Shown: piece after piece, positions 42,817 to 51,923 of the stretch
Numbering within the stretch: position 1 is the first letter of the stretch
How the letters are laid out: each line of letters opens with the position of its first letter
Origin: Fibrobacter sp.
Lineage (GTDB): Bacteria; Fibrobacterota; Fibrobacteria; Fibrobacterales; Fibrobacteraceae
Reading direction: 5' to 3'
DNA: 64,000 nt
NCBI GenBank assembly: GCA_017412605.1
Contig: JAFPWY010000015.1
Location: 79,363-143,362, forward strand
Notes under the pieces: model-generated
The model's input: the letters and a program-made list of their open reading frames with translations, nothing else
Told to the model about the DNA's origin: nothing
Databases searched by the model: none
Translations under genes and position numbers: made by a program

Positions 42817-45228
42817 ATGAAAAAGTTAATAGCACTTTCGCTGCTCTCCGCCGGGATGGCTTTTGCACAGACCGGATTGCAGGGCGGATCAGATGGTCTT
42901 CATCAGGTGAACGCCAAAACGCTGGGTCAATGGAACTTCTCCTTCGGTCTGGGTGGTGATTTTGCATTGGATTCCTGGTCTCTTAGTCGCGGCGGTACCT
43001 ATACCGATGAAAATGGCAAGACTTCTTCATTCAATGCGGACGATGCCTCGTTGTCGGGAAATGTGAACCTGGGTATCGGTCTCCTCAACTTCTGGGATAT
43101 CGGTGCTAGCCTGCCGGTTTACTACGACCATGCCAACTCGGACAAGGGCTCCGAGGTGAGCGACAAGATGTGGTCCTCGGGTATGGGCGACGTGGATGTC
43201 TGGACAAAGCTCCGTGTCCCGTTCGACGACAATTTCTTCTTCGGCGTAGCCACCTTCCTCGAGATGTATATCCCGTCTGGAACCGATGGTGCAGGTGTGC
43301 GCCCCCGCCATGCCTGGTATCTTGACGATGCCGGTGCGACTTCCGCCTATTCTGGCGAAGGTATGGCCCTTTCCGCATCCCTCGCTTTTTCTCTTGATTT
43401 CACCAAGTTTGGCTTCCCGCTCCGCTGGAACCTGAGCAGCGGCTTCCTCAAGGCCCTTGGTCATGACGAAGCCAACGTAGTCTCTTATGCTACGGCCTTG
43501 AACCTGGTTCCGGGCAATGCGGTTGACTTCTTTGTCGAATTTTCCGGCGAAATGCGCGTGGAAAAGACAAAGTACCCGCGCGATCCCTTTGTTGACCCGA
43601 TGCTCATTACTCCGGGTTTCCGCGCCCATCTCGGCGAACATGTCGACCTGACCATGGGTGTCGACTTCTCTTCTCGCTTCTTCAGCAACCCCGGCTACGA
43701 TTCGGGTGATGAACGCGAAAACTGCAAGAATTACCAGGTCAAGTTCCGCAAGGATGGCGAGTCGGCCACCTACTGCTACGCCTCGACTCCGATCATTGCC
43801 GGTGTGGCTGCCCTTGTGTGGCATTTCGATGTCCGCAAGAAGGCCTACGAAGATCCGACCATCATTACGAAGGGTGACAAACTCGCTTCGAAGCAGTTCA
43901 ACGATACCGATGGCGACGGCGTTCCGGACATCAAGGACAAGTGCCCGTATAGCAAGGCCGGCGCAGCGGTCGACAGCCTCGGCTGCGGCATCGACACCGA
44001 CGGCGATGGCGTTATTGATATTGATGACAAGTGCCCCGATACTCCGAAGGGTGTAAAGGTCAACGATGTGGGCTGCGTCGGCGATAGCGACGATGACGGC
44101 GTCATGGACGACCTCGACAAGTGCCCGGCCACCCCGAAGGGCTTTGCTGTGGATAGCCTCGGCTGCCCGTTCGATGCTGACAAGGACGGCGTTGCCGACA
44201 TGCTCGACAAGTGCCCGAACACTCCGGCCGACATCAAGGTGTCGACGGATGGCTGCCCGGTCGATACGGACAAGGACGGTGTTGCTGATTACCTCGACAA
44301 GTGTAAGGATACTCCGTTCGGCGCCAAGGTTGATTCCATTGGCTGCCCGGTCGATACGGACAAGGATGGCGTATTTGACGGTATCGACCAGTGCCCGAAC
44401 ACCAAGAAGGGCGCAAAGGTCGACACTCTCGGTTGCGAACCGGACTTCGACAAGGACGGCGTTCCTGACGGCGTGGATCGCTGCCCGAACACTCCGGCTG
44501 GATTTGAAGTGGACAGCCTCGGCTGCGTGAAGGATGACGACAAGGACGGTGTCCCGGACAAGCAGGACAAGTGCCCGAAGACTCCGAAGGGTATCACGGT
44601 GGATAGCGTCGGTTGCGCCCTTGACTTTGACAAGGACGGCGTGCCTGACCAGATTGACCAGTGCCCGAACACCCTGCCGGGTGCCAAGGTCGATTCCACG
44701 GGTTGCCCGGTGGATACCGACAAGGACGGCGTACCTGATGGTCTGGACAAGTGCCCGAACACTCCGAAGAACGCACCTGTGGATTCCACCGGTTGCTCTC
44801 TGGATAGCGATGGTGACCTTGTTCCGGATTACAAGGACAAGTGCCCGGGTACTCCGAAGGGAATTTCTGTCGACGCTAGGGGCTGCTCTGCCAGCAAGAA
44901 GGAAGACCTTGAGGTCCTCGGCCGCGGGCTTACCTTCAACAAGGGCACCGCTACGCTCTCCAAGGGCAGTGCTAACTCCATTGCGAACATCGTCGCCCTC
45001 ATGAAGAAGGTTCCGACCTTGAAGCTCGAAATCCAGGGCTATGTCGGTGGCAATGGCAATGCCGAAAAGAACAAGAAGCTCGCTCAGGATCGTGCTATCG
45101 CGGTACAGAGCACCTTGATGTCCAAGGGTGTCGATGCAACCCGCCTCCGCACGGCAAGCTTCAGCGGCGAAGAAGCCAACCAGAAGAGCGGCAAGCAGGA
45201 ACGCATCGAACTGGTCGTGTTCCAGTAA
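42817..45228 (+). CDS. OmpA-family outer membrane protein with eleven thrombospondin type-3 repeats
   Basis: 803 residues. Signal peptide about 1-18; an N-terminal barrel of about 330 residues (WNFSFGLGGDFALDSWSLS, LNLVPGNAVDFFVEFSGEM); eleven tandem 30-residue units, D-x-D-x-D-G-V-x-D-x-x-D-x-C-P-x-T-x-x-G (calcium-binding TSP3 type); and a C-terminal OmpA-like domain. In that domain the usual peptidoglycan-contact GHTD is GYVGG, while the Arg in the DRAIAVQS helix remains. Probably a major outer-membrane protein spanning to the wall. SD AAGGGA; a consensus terminator follows. Confidence 0.9.
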   Translation: MKKLIALSLLSAGMAFAQTGLQGGSDGLHQVNAKTLGQWNFSFGLGGDFALDSWSLSRGGTYTDENGKTSSFNADDASLSGNVNLGIGLLNFWDIGASLPVYYDHANSDKGSEVSDKMWSSGMGDVDVWTKLRVPFDDNFFFGVATFLEMYIPSGTDGAGVRPRHAWYLDDAGATSAYSGEGMALSASLAFSLDFTKFGFPLRWNLSSGFLKALGHDEANVVSYATALNLVPGNAVDFFVEFSGEMRVEKTKYPRDPFVDPMLITPGFRAHLGEHVDLTMGVDFSSRFFSNPGYDSGDERENCKNYQVKFRKDGESATYCYASTPIIAGVAALVWHFDVRKKAYEDPTIITKGDKLASKQFNDTDGDGVPDIKDKCPYSKAGAAVDSLGCGIDTDGDGVIDIDDKCPDTPKGVKVNDVGCVGDSDDDGVMDDLDKCPATPKGFAVDSLGCPFDADKDGVADMLDKCPNTPADIKVSTDGCPVDTDKDGVADYLDKCKDTPFGAKVDSIGCPVDTDKDGVFDGIDQCPNTKKGAKVDTLGCEPDFDKDGVPDGVDRCPNTPAGFEVDSLGCVKDDDKDGVPDKQDKCPKTPKGITVDSVGCALDFDKDGVPDQIDQCPNTLPGAKVDSTGCPVDTDKDGVPDGLDKCPNTPKNAPVDSTGCSLDSDGDLVPDYKDKCPGTPKGISVDARGCSASKKEDLEVLGRGLTFNKGTATLSKGSANSIANIVALMKKVPTLKLEIQGYVGGNGNAEKNKKLAQDRAIAVQSTLMSKGVDATRLRTASFSGEEANQKSGKQERIELVVFQ
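43903..44892 (+). repeat. eleven in-frame 90-bp TSP3 repeats
   Basis: Eleven consecutive 90-nt units, each coding 30 residues with paired Cys and an Asp-rich Ca-binding loop. No length variation between units. They are diverged at nucleotide level, so this is an old array rather than a recent expansion. Confidence 0.9.
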
Positions 45229-45249
45229 GCAAAAGCTTGAATACAAAAA

Positions 45250-45277
45250 GGGCTCCGCGATGGCGGAGCTTTTTTTG
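45250..45277 (+). terminator. terminator
   Basis: GCTCCGC-GATG-GCGGAGC (45252-45269 region) followed by seven T; it ends the OmpA-TSP3 transcript. Confidence 0.9.
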
Positions 45278-45292
45278 TGCCTTATTTGTGCC

Positions 45293-45709
45293 TTATTTTT
45301 TAAAGACCCATTTTTTGTAGAGCATGAAACTCACGATCACGTATACTACGTTGGCGATGATGTTCGCAAGATAGCCGGGTTTCATGAAGCGAGACATGAA
45401 ATTGCTGATGCTCATGCACCAGGAAACGTGTGAGAACAGATAGACGCAACCTTCGAGCACGAGCAGGTTTATCGAGTACGAGCACAGGAAGACGATGGCA
45501 AAGCGAATGACTTCGGTCCGCTTCTTGTTCGTACTTTTGAAGTTCCAGATGCGGTTGCATAGGTAGCTGTTCAGGCCGCCCGCAACAAATCCGAGGAAAT
45601 TTGAAAGTTCCAGGTTCCAGTCAAGAATCTGGTGGAGAATCCAGACCACGATGAGCGTGATGAGGGTATTTAGAATGCCGATGATATTGTATTTGATAAA
45701 GTGAAGCAC
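45293..45709 (-). CDS. GtrA-like membrane protein
   Basis: 138 residues from a GTG. Four transmembrane helices with GtrA features: FIKYNIIGILNTLITLIVVW, LSNFLGFVAGGLNSYLCNRIWNF, and the C-terminal YKKWVF. GtrA proteins are thought to flip or bind polyprenyl-linked sugars for surface polysaccharides. It is divergent from the CoA-transferase gene, with only 20 bp between the starts. Confidence 0.88.
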   Translation of the reverse strand: MLHFIKYNIIGILNTLITLIVVWILHQILDWNLELSNFLGFVAGGLNSYLCNRIWNFKSTNKKRTEVIRFAIVFLCSYSINLLVLEGCVYLFSHVSWCMSISNFMSRFMKPGYLANIIANVVYVIVSFMLYKKWVFKK

Positions 45710-45729
45710 AAGCGCAAAATAATTAAATT

Positions 45730-47223
45730 ATGGCTATGGACTGGATTACTTCAAGGAAATGCAGTGCCGAAATAGCTGCAGGAATGATAAAGAACGGGGA
45801 TGTACTGGGTCTTTCCGGGTTTACGCTGGCCGGATATCCCAAGGCGGTCCCCTCGGCGCTTGCCGAGAGGGCTGTTAGACTTCACGAGATGGGTCAGGAA
45901 TTCAAGGTGACGGTTTTTTCGGGCGCTTCGACGGGCGACAGCTGCGACGGTGCGCTTGCTCGCGCCGATGCCGTGAGTCTCCGTATGCCCTATCAGTCCA
46001 ACCCGAACTTGCGCAAGGCGATAAACAGCGGCAGCATCCGCTATATCGACGCCCACCTCGGAAAGATGGGTTACCTTGTACGCACCGGGGTCGTGCCGGC
46101 ACCGACGGTCGCCATTATCGAGGTGTCCGCCATCTTGCCCGACGGTCGCGTGTGCCTTTCCACTTCGGGCGGTAACTCGGTTTGTTTCCTGGACATGGCC
46201 GAAAAGATTATCCTGGAGCTGAACACCCGCCTTGGGGACAGCTGCCTGGGTATGCACGACAATGCTCTTCCCGAACTTCCGCCCCATGCGAAACCGCTTT
46301 TCATCTATTCTGCGGGCGACCGCGTGGGCGGCGAATTTGTGCGTGTCGATATGAACAAGGTTGTCGCCATCGTGGAGCAGGACCGCTTTGACGAGGTGAC
46401 TCCTTTTGTCGAGCCGGATGCCGTTTCAAAAAATATTGGCGAACGCATTTTGGATTTCATTCGCTTTGAAGAATCGCACGGGCGCATTCCCAAGGGGATG
46501 GCCTACCAGAGCGGTGTCGGCAAGGTGGCCAACGCTGTGCTTTGTGCCATGGCCGAAGACGATCGCCTGGGGCAGATTGACCTGTTTACCGAGGTTATCC
46601 AGGAAGCTTGCCTCCCGCTTTTGAAAAAAGGCAAGTTGGGTGTTGCAAGCGGTACTGCGCTTACGCTTTCGCAGGCGGCCCAGCAGGAATTCGTCGAGAA
46701 CAGCGCCGAATGGAAAAAGCATTTTATCCTGCGCCAGCAGGAAGTGAGCAATAGTCCCGATGTCATCCGTCGCGTGGGTGTGATCTCGATGAACACGGCG
46801 CTCGAAATGGACATTTTCGGTAATGTGAACAGTTCGCTTGTTTGCGGGTCCGCCATGATGAACGGCATCGGCGGCTCGGCGGATTTTGCGAGAAACTGCG
46901 CTCTCGGATTTTTCCTTACTCCGTCGGTGGCAAAGGACGGAGCCATCAGTTCCGTGGTGCCCTACGTGAGCCACGTGGACCATACCGATCACGACACGAT
47001 GATATTCGTGACCGAGCAGGGCCTGGCCGATTTGCGCGGGCTCCCCGCCGAGGAACGTGCCCGCCTGATTATCAAGAACTGCGCCCATCCCGATTTCCGT
47101 GACGAACTGACCGACGTGCTGGAATTCGGGCTGAAGCATGCCAAGGGAGTACACCTCCCGCTGGCCCTGTCCCGTGCGTTCGAGATGCACAACCGGTTCC
47201 TGGAAACGGGGAAAATGCTCTAA
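45730..47223 (+). CDS. acetyl-CoA hydrolase/succinyl-CoA:acetate CoA-transferase family
   Basis: 497 residues, the length of Cat1/ScpC/AarC-type class I CoA-transferases. Motifs: GLSGFTLAGYPKAVP near the start, YQSGVGKVANAVL, the catalytic Glu in LFTEVIQEACL, and NGIGGSADFARN plus SHVDHTDHD towards the C-terminus. The likely reaction moves CoA between acetyl- and succinyl-CoA (or hydrolyses acetyl-CoA), tying acetate and succinate formation. The ATG at 45736 is an equally possible start. Confidence 0.9.
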   Translation: MAMDWITSRKCSAEIAAGMIKNGDVLGLSGFTLAGYPKAVPSALAERAVRLHEMGQEFKVTVFSGASTGDSCDGALARADAVSLRMPYQSNPNLRKAINSGSIRYIDAHLGKMGYLVRTGVVPAPTVAIIEVSAILPDGRVCLSTSGGNSVCFLDMAEKIILELNTRLGDSCLGMHDNALPELPPHAKPLFIYSAGDRVGGEFVRVDMNKVVAIVEQDRFDEVTPFVEPDAVSKNIGERILDFIRFEESHGRIPKGMAYQSGVGKVANAVLCAMAEDDRLGQIDLFTEVIQEACLPLLKKGKLGVASGTALTLSQAAQQEFVENSAEWKKHFILRQQEVSNSPDVIRRVGVISMNTALEMDIFGNVNSSLVCGSAMMNGIGGSADFARNCALGFFLTPSVAKDGAISSVVPYVSHVDHTDHDTMIFVTEQGLADLRGLPAEERARLIIKNCAHPDFRDELTDVLEFGLKHAKGVHLPLALSRAFEMHNRFLETGKML

Positions 47224-47376
47224 AAAAGGCATATCGTCGTCTTTGGTGCCTAGAACCGTCTGACGACCTTGAATTTTTGTTATAAAAAATTATTTTTCCG
47301 TGAACCCTTGGACGGATTTGTTTATCCGACAAGGGCTTTTGGGATGCTTTGTTGGCTTTGTCGGCAAGGATGCAAT
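47224..47376. promoter_or_regulatory. upstream region of the phosphatase-lipoprotein cluster
   Basis: About 150 bp, AT-rich, with no supported gene. A frame open from 47269 runs into the first lipoprotein but lacks a signal peptide at that start. No consensus promoter is evident to me. Confidence 0.3.
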
Positions 47377-49533
47377 ATGTCAAAAAAATGCTTGGGTAGA
47401 CTGGTTGGTTTGAAGGTCTTTGGGCTTGCAGTGTACATTGCTTGTGCATTGTGCTTTTTGGCGTCATGCGGTGACGATAGCTCCAGTGGCTCGGATCCGA
47501 AGATAGAATTAAGCACATGCGACGACACAACCGAAGGGGCTGTCGATTCGCTGGAAGGAGTCCGCTATGTTTGTAGTCAAGGCGAATGGCTCAACCTGTC
47601 GGATAGCACCGCGGACAGTTCTAGCACAGATTCCCTAAAACAGAAAGATCCCGAGGTTAATCAGGATACGACAAAGACTGTGGATTCCCTGAATCGCGAC
47701 ACAGTCACTACAGACACGTTGTCTCGTCAGGATTCCTCCGAAGTCGCCGATCCGGATTCGTCCGAAAAGGTCAGCAAGGAATCCGTGGGGCTGGAAAAAG
47801 TCAAGGTCACGGGTACGTTCGGTTATGGTATTTTCGATTCCAGGAGCTCGGTTGTCGTGGAGGTCCTGGATGATTCTTTCAAGAGCACCGGGACTAGCTT
47901 CCCTGCAACGATATCTGCCACGGATGGGTCCTATTCGGCCTCGGATGTGAGCTTTACCCCGCCCTATGCAAGGGCGTATATTCAGGGAAAGGCGAGCGAC
48001 CTGCTGCACGGTGGTTCGATAACTTTGAATGATACCTTGTATGCGCTTGTTTCTGCCAAGGGAAAAAGCGGCAAGGCCAATATCAATGTGCTGACTTTTT
48101 TGAAGTCGGTATATATGCAGAGCTTGCTGAAGAAATCCAAAACAACGACTGAGGCGAAAGCTTCCGAAAAAGCTTCGAACGCAGTATGGAAGATGTTTAA
48201 CTTTGATGCGGACGGCCTTGGTCATGTTGACTCGGTGACGTCTTTTGCCGGAAGTGAACCGGGCGCCGCCATGCTTGCCGTGACTATCTTGATGCAGTCC
48301 TTTGTCAAAGATACAGTGGCTAGCCTGTGGAATGTGGCTGCTGATTTTGCAGATGGCTCCTGGGATGATTCCTTGGCCCGTGCGAAAATTGCGGACTGGG
48401 CGTTCAACGAAGACGTGAATGACGATTTTGAAACGGTCCACAAGAATGTTGAAAAGCTGGGACTTGCCCCTGTTCCCGACTTTGAAAAGTACATCAGGAT
48501 GTTCTACCGTGCGGAATTGGGCATTGAAGCCTGCTCCGACGAAAATGCCGGCACCATCTTCTTCTCGAAGAACCCGTTCAGCGCCTATTACGCTTCGGAA
48601 CTGTCCGATGTGTCCGTTACGTCGGCACGTTTTATTTGCGACAAGAATACGGGTGCGTGGCGGGAAGCCTTGGACAAGGAAAAGGACACCTACGGGTTTG
48701 AAGCCGGCCAGGATGGTGAAATCCGCCAGGGACTTGTCAATGCGGGAATTATCTATACCTACAATGAAGCTAGCGATAGTTGGCGAGTGGTATCCTCCGA
48801 TGTGGATATCAACAACTACTTTGTAGATAAATCCAATATCACCGATTTTGTCGACATCAAGACGGTGTACGAGGGCCTCAAGGCCGATGAGAAGGTTATT
48901 TTCCTGCTCCGCCATGGCCAACGTGACCAGAATGCCACGAGCAAGGAAGACGGACTTTCGCAAGCCGGCCTGGATTCTTCGAAGCACGTAGGGAAGAAAC
49001 TGACGAAGTTCAAGGAGCCGATGAGACTTGGCGCCTCGGAATTCTACCGTGCCCAGCAGACGGTCATCGGCATTGCCATGGGCCGCGGGCAAGATACGAC
49101 TATAGCGGATACGATTCCCGAACTGAACGACGACTGGTACATGATCGACAGACAGCTTGTAAACCAGGCGGAATCCGATGCCGGCGGCGGCTGGGAGGCC
49201 ACGTCGCTTTATACATACACAGGTGCGTATTCCGGCGAAGACGCCACGATAAAGGCGTACTATAACTTGGAAGAACGCTCTGCCGAACTGATTGAACTTT
49301 TGTATAACAAGTACAAGGACGGATCCGACCGTTTCATCATGCTCAGTTCCCATGACAAGCTCATGGTTCCCTTCGTGGCGTACTGCTCGAAGTTGAGGAT
49401 AAACATGAATGTTAAGGGCGGTGGAACGTGGATCAACTACTTCGCCGGAATCGCCATTATTTGGGATAAATCCGGAAATCGCCGCTATGAGGCCTTCAAA
49501 GGTCTTAAAGAGGCCTATTTCCAGGGATGGTAA
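47377..49533 (+). CDS. lipoprotein with histidine-phosphatase domain, cluster member 1
   Basis: 718 residues from the ATG at 47377 (AAGGA upstream). Lipobox CFLASC (Cys about 30), a Fibrobacter-type Cys module (CDDTTEGAVDSLEGVRYVC), a Ser/Thr/Asp linker, a beta domain (about 145-230, KVTGTFGYGIFDSRSSVVVE), a helical region, and the C-terminal phosphatase: LLRHGQRDQN (His 513), FYRAQQTVIGIAMG, SSHDKLMVP (His 659), and the tail WINYFAGIAII. The phosphatase core and second His-Asp appear intact. Role unknown; outer-membrane location inferred. Member 2 follows 60 nt downstream. Confidence 0.8.
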   Translation: MSKKCLGRLVGLKVFGLAVYIACALCFLASCGDDSSSGSDPKIELSTCDDTTEGAVDSLEGVRYVCSQGEWLNLSDSTADSSSTDSLKQKDPEVNQDTTKTVDSLNRDTVTTDTLSRQDSSEVADPDSSEKVSKESVGLEKVKVTGTFGYGIFDSRSSVVVEVLDDSFKSTGTSFPATISATDGSYSASDVSFTPPYARAYIQGKASDLLHGGSITLNDTLYALVSAKGKSGKANINVLTFLKSVYMQSLLKKSKTTTEAKASEKASNAVWKMFNFDADGLGHVDSVTSFAGSEPGAAMLAVTILMQSFVKDTVASLWNVAADFADGSWDDSLARAKIADWAFNEDVNDDFETVHKNVEKLGLAPVPDFEKYIRMFYRAELGIEACSDENAGTIFFSKNPFSAYYASELSDVSVTSARFICDKNTGAWREALDKEKDTYGFEAGQDGEIRQGLVNAGIIYTYNEASDSWRVVSSDVDINNYFVDKSNITDFVDIKTVYEGLKADEKVIFLLRHGQRDQNATSKEDGLSQAGLDSSKHVGKKLTKFKEPMRLGASEFYRAQQTVIGIAMGRGQDTTIADTIPELNDDWYMIDRQLVNQAESDAGGGWEATSLYTYTGAYSGEDATIKAYYNLEERSAELIELLYNKYKDGSDRFIMLSSHDKLMVPFVAYCSKLRINMNVKGGGTWINYFAGIAIIWDKSGNRRYEAFKGLKEAYFQGW

Positions 49534-49593
49534 GCTAAAAATCAGTGAATAGGATTTGGATAAGAAAAGAAAAAAATCTATATCTATACTACT

Positions 49594-51906
49594 ATGAAGA
49601 AACTGTGGCTTACATTCCTCATCGCCTTGTTCGCGATGTCTTGTGGAGACGACAAGTCGTACTCTCCAGAGGAAGATGCCATGTCCGAAAGTTCGGACAA
49701 CGATTCGACCCATACGGGCCATAGCCACAGGCAAAAATATTCCAGCAGTTCTAGGAAGGGTTCCTCCGATTCCAAGAATCCTTGGGAAAACCATGACCGT
49801 CAGGATTCTTTGAACCATTCGGGCGTGAATCCCCCGACTCTTGACACCGTTGTCGTCGATACGAGCGTCGTGAGCACGAAAAAGGAACTTCCTCCTTGCA
49901 CGGCCCAGAACGAAGGTGAAACCTTCATGGTCGACGAAGACAGCGACCTGTATTTCTGCATTAATGGTGAATGGCGAACTTCTGTAATCGGTGTTGTAAA
50001 GGCGACTTGTGCGGAAGGTGTACTGACGGTGGATCCGTTTACGGCAAGTGACGCTGCCGAAGCCGAAGACCCGACGCTTGCGGGAACGTACCGCAGGGTG
50101 GCGGTCCCGGTTGCAGGTGCTGCCCAGAAGGGACCGTTCCGCTATGGAGCCTCTGTCAAGATTGTCGAGCTGGACAGCGCGATGCGCATGGCCGATTCCA
50201 AGAGGACGCACGAAACCTGCATTGCATCGGGCGATGGCAGCTATGCGTTCCCTGGTGTTAACTTGGTCTCGCCGTACGTGCGTGTCGAGGTGAACGGGTA
50301 TTTCCGCAATGAACTTTCGGGCGGGCTCTCGACGTCGATGGTCACGCTTCATTCCGTGACGGACTTGACGGAACGGGATTCCGTGAACGTCAACATGCTG
50401 ACTCATTTGGAATCCCCGCGTCTGCTAAAGCTCGTCGAAAATTCCGGCTTCAACCAGCCTATCCGGAGCATGAAAGCGCAGGCGCTCAAGGATGTGCTCT
50501 CTGCATTCAACATCGACCTTGGTGGCGGTGGAGGAAGCCATGGCGGCGGAAACAACAGCGGCTGGTTCTTTGGCGGGAATGGAAATAGTGGTGGCGGTAG
50601 CTGGGGTGGAAGCCATACCCAGACCACTACAGCTTCGGGTTCCTCGGTCACGGCCGACGAAGTGAGCCTTTTTGGTGGCGACGAGTATAGTGCGGCCCTG
50701 CTTGCGATTTCGATCATGATGCAGCGTAAGGGCTCTGGTCAGGAGATGGTGAGCTACGCCGATGGCATTGCCGAACGCATCAAGGGAAACGGCAACTGGG
50801 ACGACAACAATGCCCGTGCAGACTTGGCGGACTGGCTCATGGAGTTGGATGCGAGCGGCGGCTACGACAAGATTCGCCAGGTCTTTGCCTCGTGGGGCAG
50901 GGGCGAAGCTCCCGATTTCGAAAAGCATTTGCGCAATTTCTGGTCCAAGGTTTACGGCTTTGAGACCTGCAATTCCTATACGGCGGGCCAGGTCAAGAAT
51001 GTGAACACGAGCCTCAGTGCTTATTTCGCTCCGTACTACGACCATCCGGATAGCCCCAAGATTCGTTTCATCTGCGACAATACGCTTAAGTCCTGGCGCG
51101 TGGCCACCGACATTGAAAAAGATACGGTGGGCTTTGGGCCCGGGACCTACGCCGGTCAGATCCGTAACGGAAAAATCAATACGGACAAGTCCTACGTCTA
51201 CGAACAGAGCAAGCGTGTTTGGCGCGAAGCGACCGCCGACGATGTCACCCCGTTCGAGGATATCGCCGATGTGCTCGCGACGGTTGCTCCTGGCGAAAAG
51301 GTCATCTTCATCCTTCGCCATGGGGAACGTACCGACGATACCGGCAAAAATGGCCACTTGACCGACAACGGCAAGAAGCAGTCTCAGTCGGTGGGCGCGA
51401 AGCTGAATGGCGAAAGTATCAGTTTTGCGAACTCGACTTATACGAGAAGCATGGAAACGGCGGAGAATTTTGCTAAGGGAGCCGGTTTGACGTTTGCCGA
51501 AAATACCATCGAGGAATTGGACGGTGCCTGGTTCGTGAAGGATGACTCGAAACTGGAGAACTACAAGAATTCCGATGGCGGTGGTTGGGTCGTGACTTCG
51601 GCTTATGCTTACCAGGGCAAGTATAGCGATGCCTTCTATGATATGGATACGCGTGGCGAAGAATTCATGAATACGGTCGTGATGCCGCGATTCTCCGAAG
51701 TGAGCCGTGTCGGTGTTTGGATTTCCCACGACATGTTGGTGGTGCCGTTGACTGTTTATGCCACAAGCAAGAAAGTGAATTTGCGTTACTTTGATACAAA
51801 GCAGTGGATAAATTATTTGGCTGGACTCGCCATTATACTGGACTCAAAGGGCGTTGCTCGCTATGTGCCTGTCAAGGGGTTGGCCTCAGGAACAATGACC
51901 ATGTAG
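49594..51906 (+). CDS. lipoprotein with histidine-phosphatase domain, cluster member 2
   Basis: 770 residues. Lipobox FAMSC (Cys about 17), His/Ser-rich linker, Cys module (CTAQNEGETFMVDEDSDLYFC), the same beta domain as member 1 (AQKGPFRYGASVKIVELDS), a Gly-rich insert (about 308-345), then the phosphatase: ILRHGERTDD (His 576), YTRSMETAENFAKG, WISHDMLVVP (His 712), WINYLAGLAII. Members 1 and 2 share the whole layout apart from the Gly-rich insert. No SD. Member 3 starts 17 nt downstream. Confidence 0.8.
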   Translation: MKKLWLTFLIALFAMSCGDDKSYSPEEDAMSESSDNDSTHTGHSHRQKYSSSSRKGSSDSKNPWENHDRQDSLNHSGVNPPTLDTVVVDTSVVSTKKELPPCTAQNEGETFMVDEDSDLYFCINGEWRTSVIGVVKATCAEGVLTVDPFTASDAAEAEDPTLAGTYRRVAVPVAGAAQKGPFRYGASVKIVELDSAMRMADSKRTHETCIASGDGSYAFPGVNLVSPYVRVEVNGYFRNELSGGLSTSMVTLHSVTDLTERDSVNVNMLTHLESPRLLKLVENSGFNQPIRSMKAQALKDVLSAFNIDLGGGGGSHGGGNNSGWFFGGNGNSGGGSWGGSHTQTTTASGSSVTADEVSLFGGDEYSAALLAISIMMQRKGSGQEMVSYADGIAERIKGNGNWDDNNARADLADWLMELDASGGYDKIRQVFASWGRGEAPDFEKHLRNFWSKVYGFETCNSYTAGQVKNVNTSLSAYFAPYYDHPDSPKIRFICDNTLKSWRVATDIEKDTVGFGPGTYAGQIRNGKINTDKSYVYEQSKRVWREATADDVTPFEDIADVLATVAPGEKVIFILRHGERTDDTGKNGHLTDNGKKQSQSVGAKLNGESISFANSTYTRSMETAENFAKGAGLTFAENTIEELDGAWFVKDDSKLENYKNSDGGGWVVTSAYAYQGKYSDAFYDMDTRGEEFMNTVVMPRFSEVSRVGVWISHDMLVVPLTVYATSKKVNLRYFDTKQWINYLAGLAIILDSKGVARYVPVKGLASGTMTM

Positions 51907-51923
51907 CCTAAGTAAAAACAAAA

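Noticed and set aside
43027..45246. 739-residue minus-strand open frame
   Set aside because: Antisense to the TSP3 repeats; its apparent repeats simply mirror the 90-bp array.
47635..50406. 923-residue open frame on the minus strand
   Set aside because: It lies antisense to two lipoprotein genes whose protein features are clear; no signal, domain or ribosome-binding site supports it. Long antisense frames are common with this codon use.
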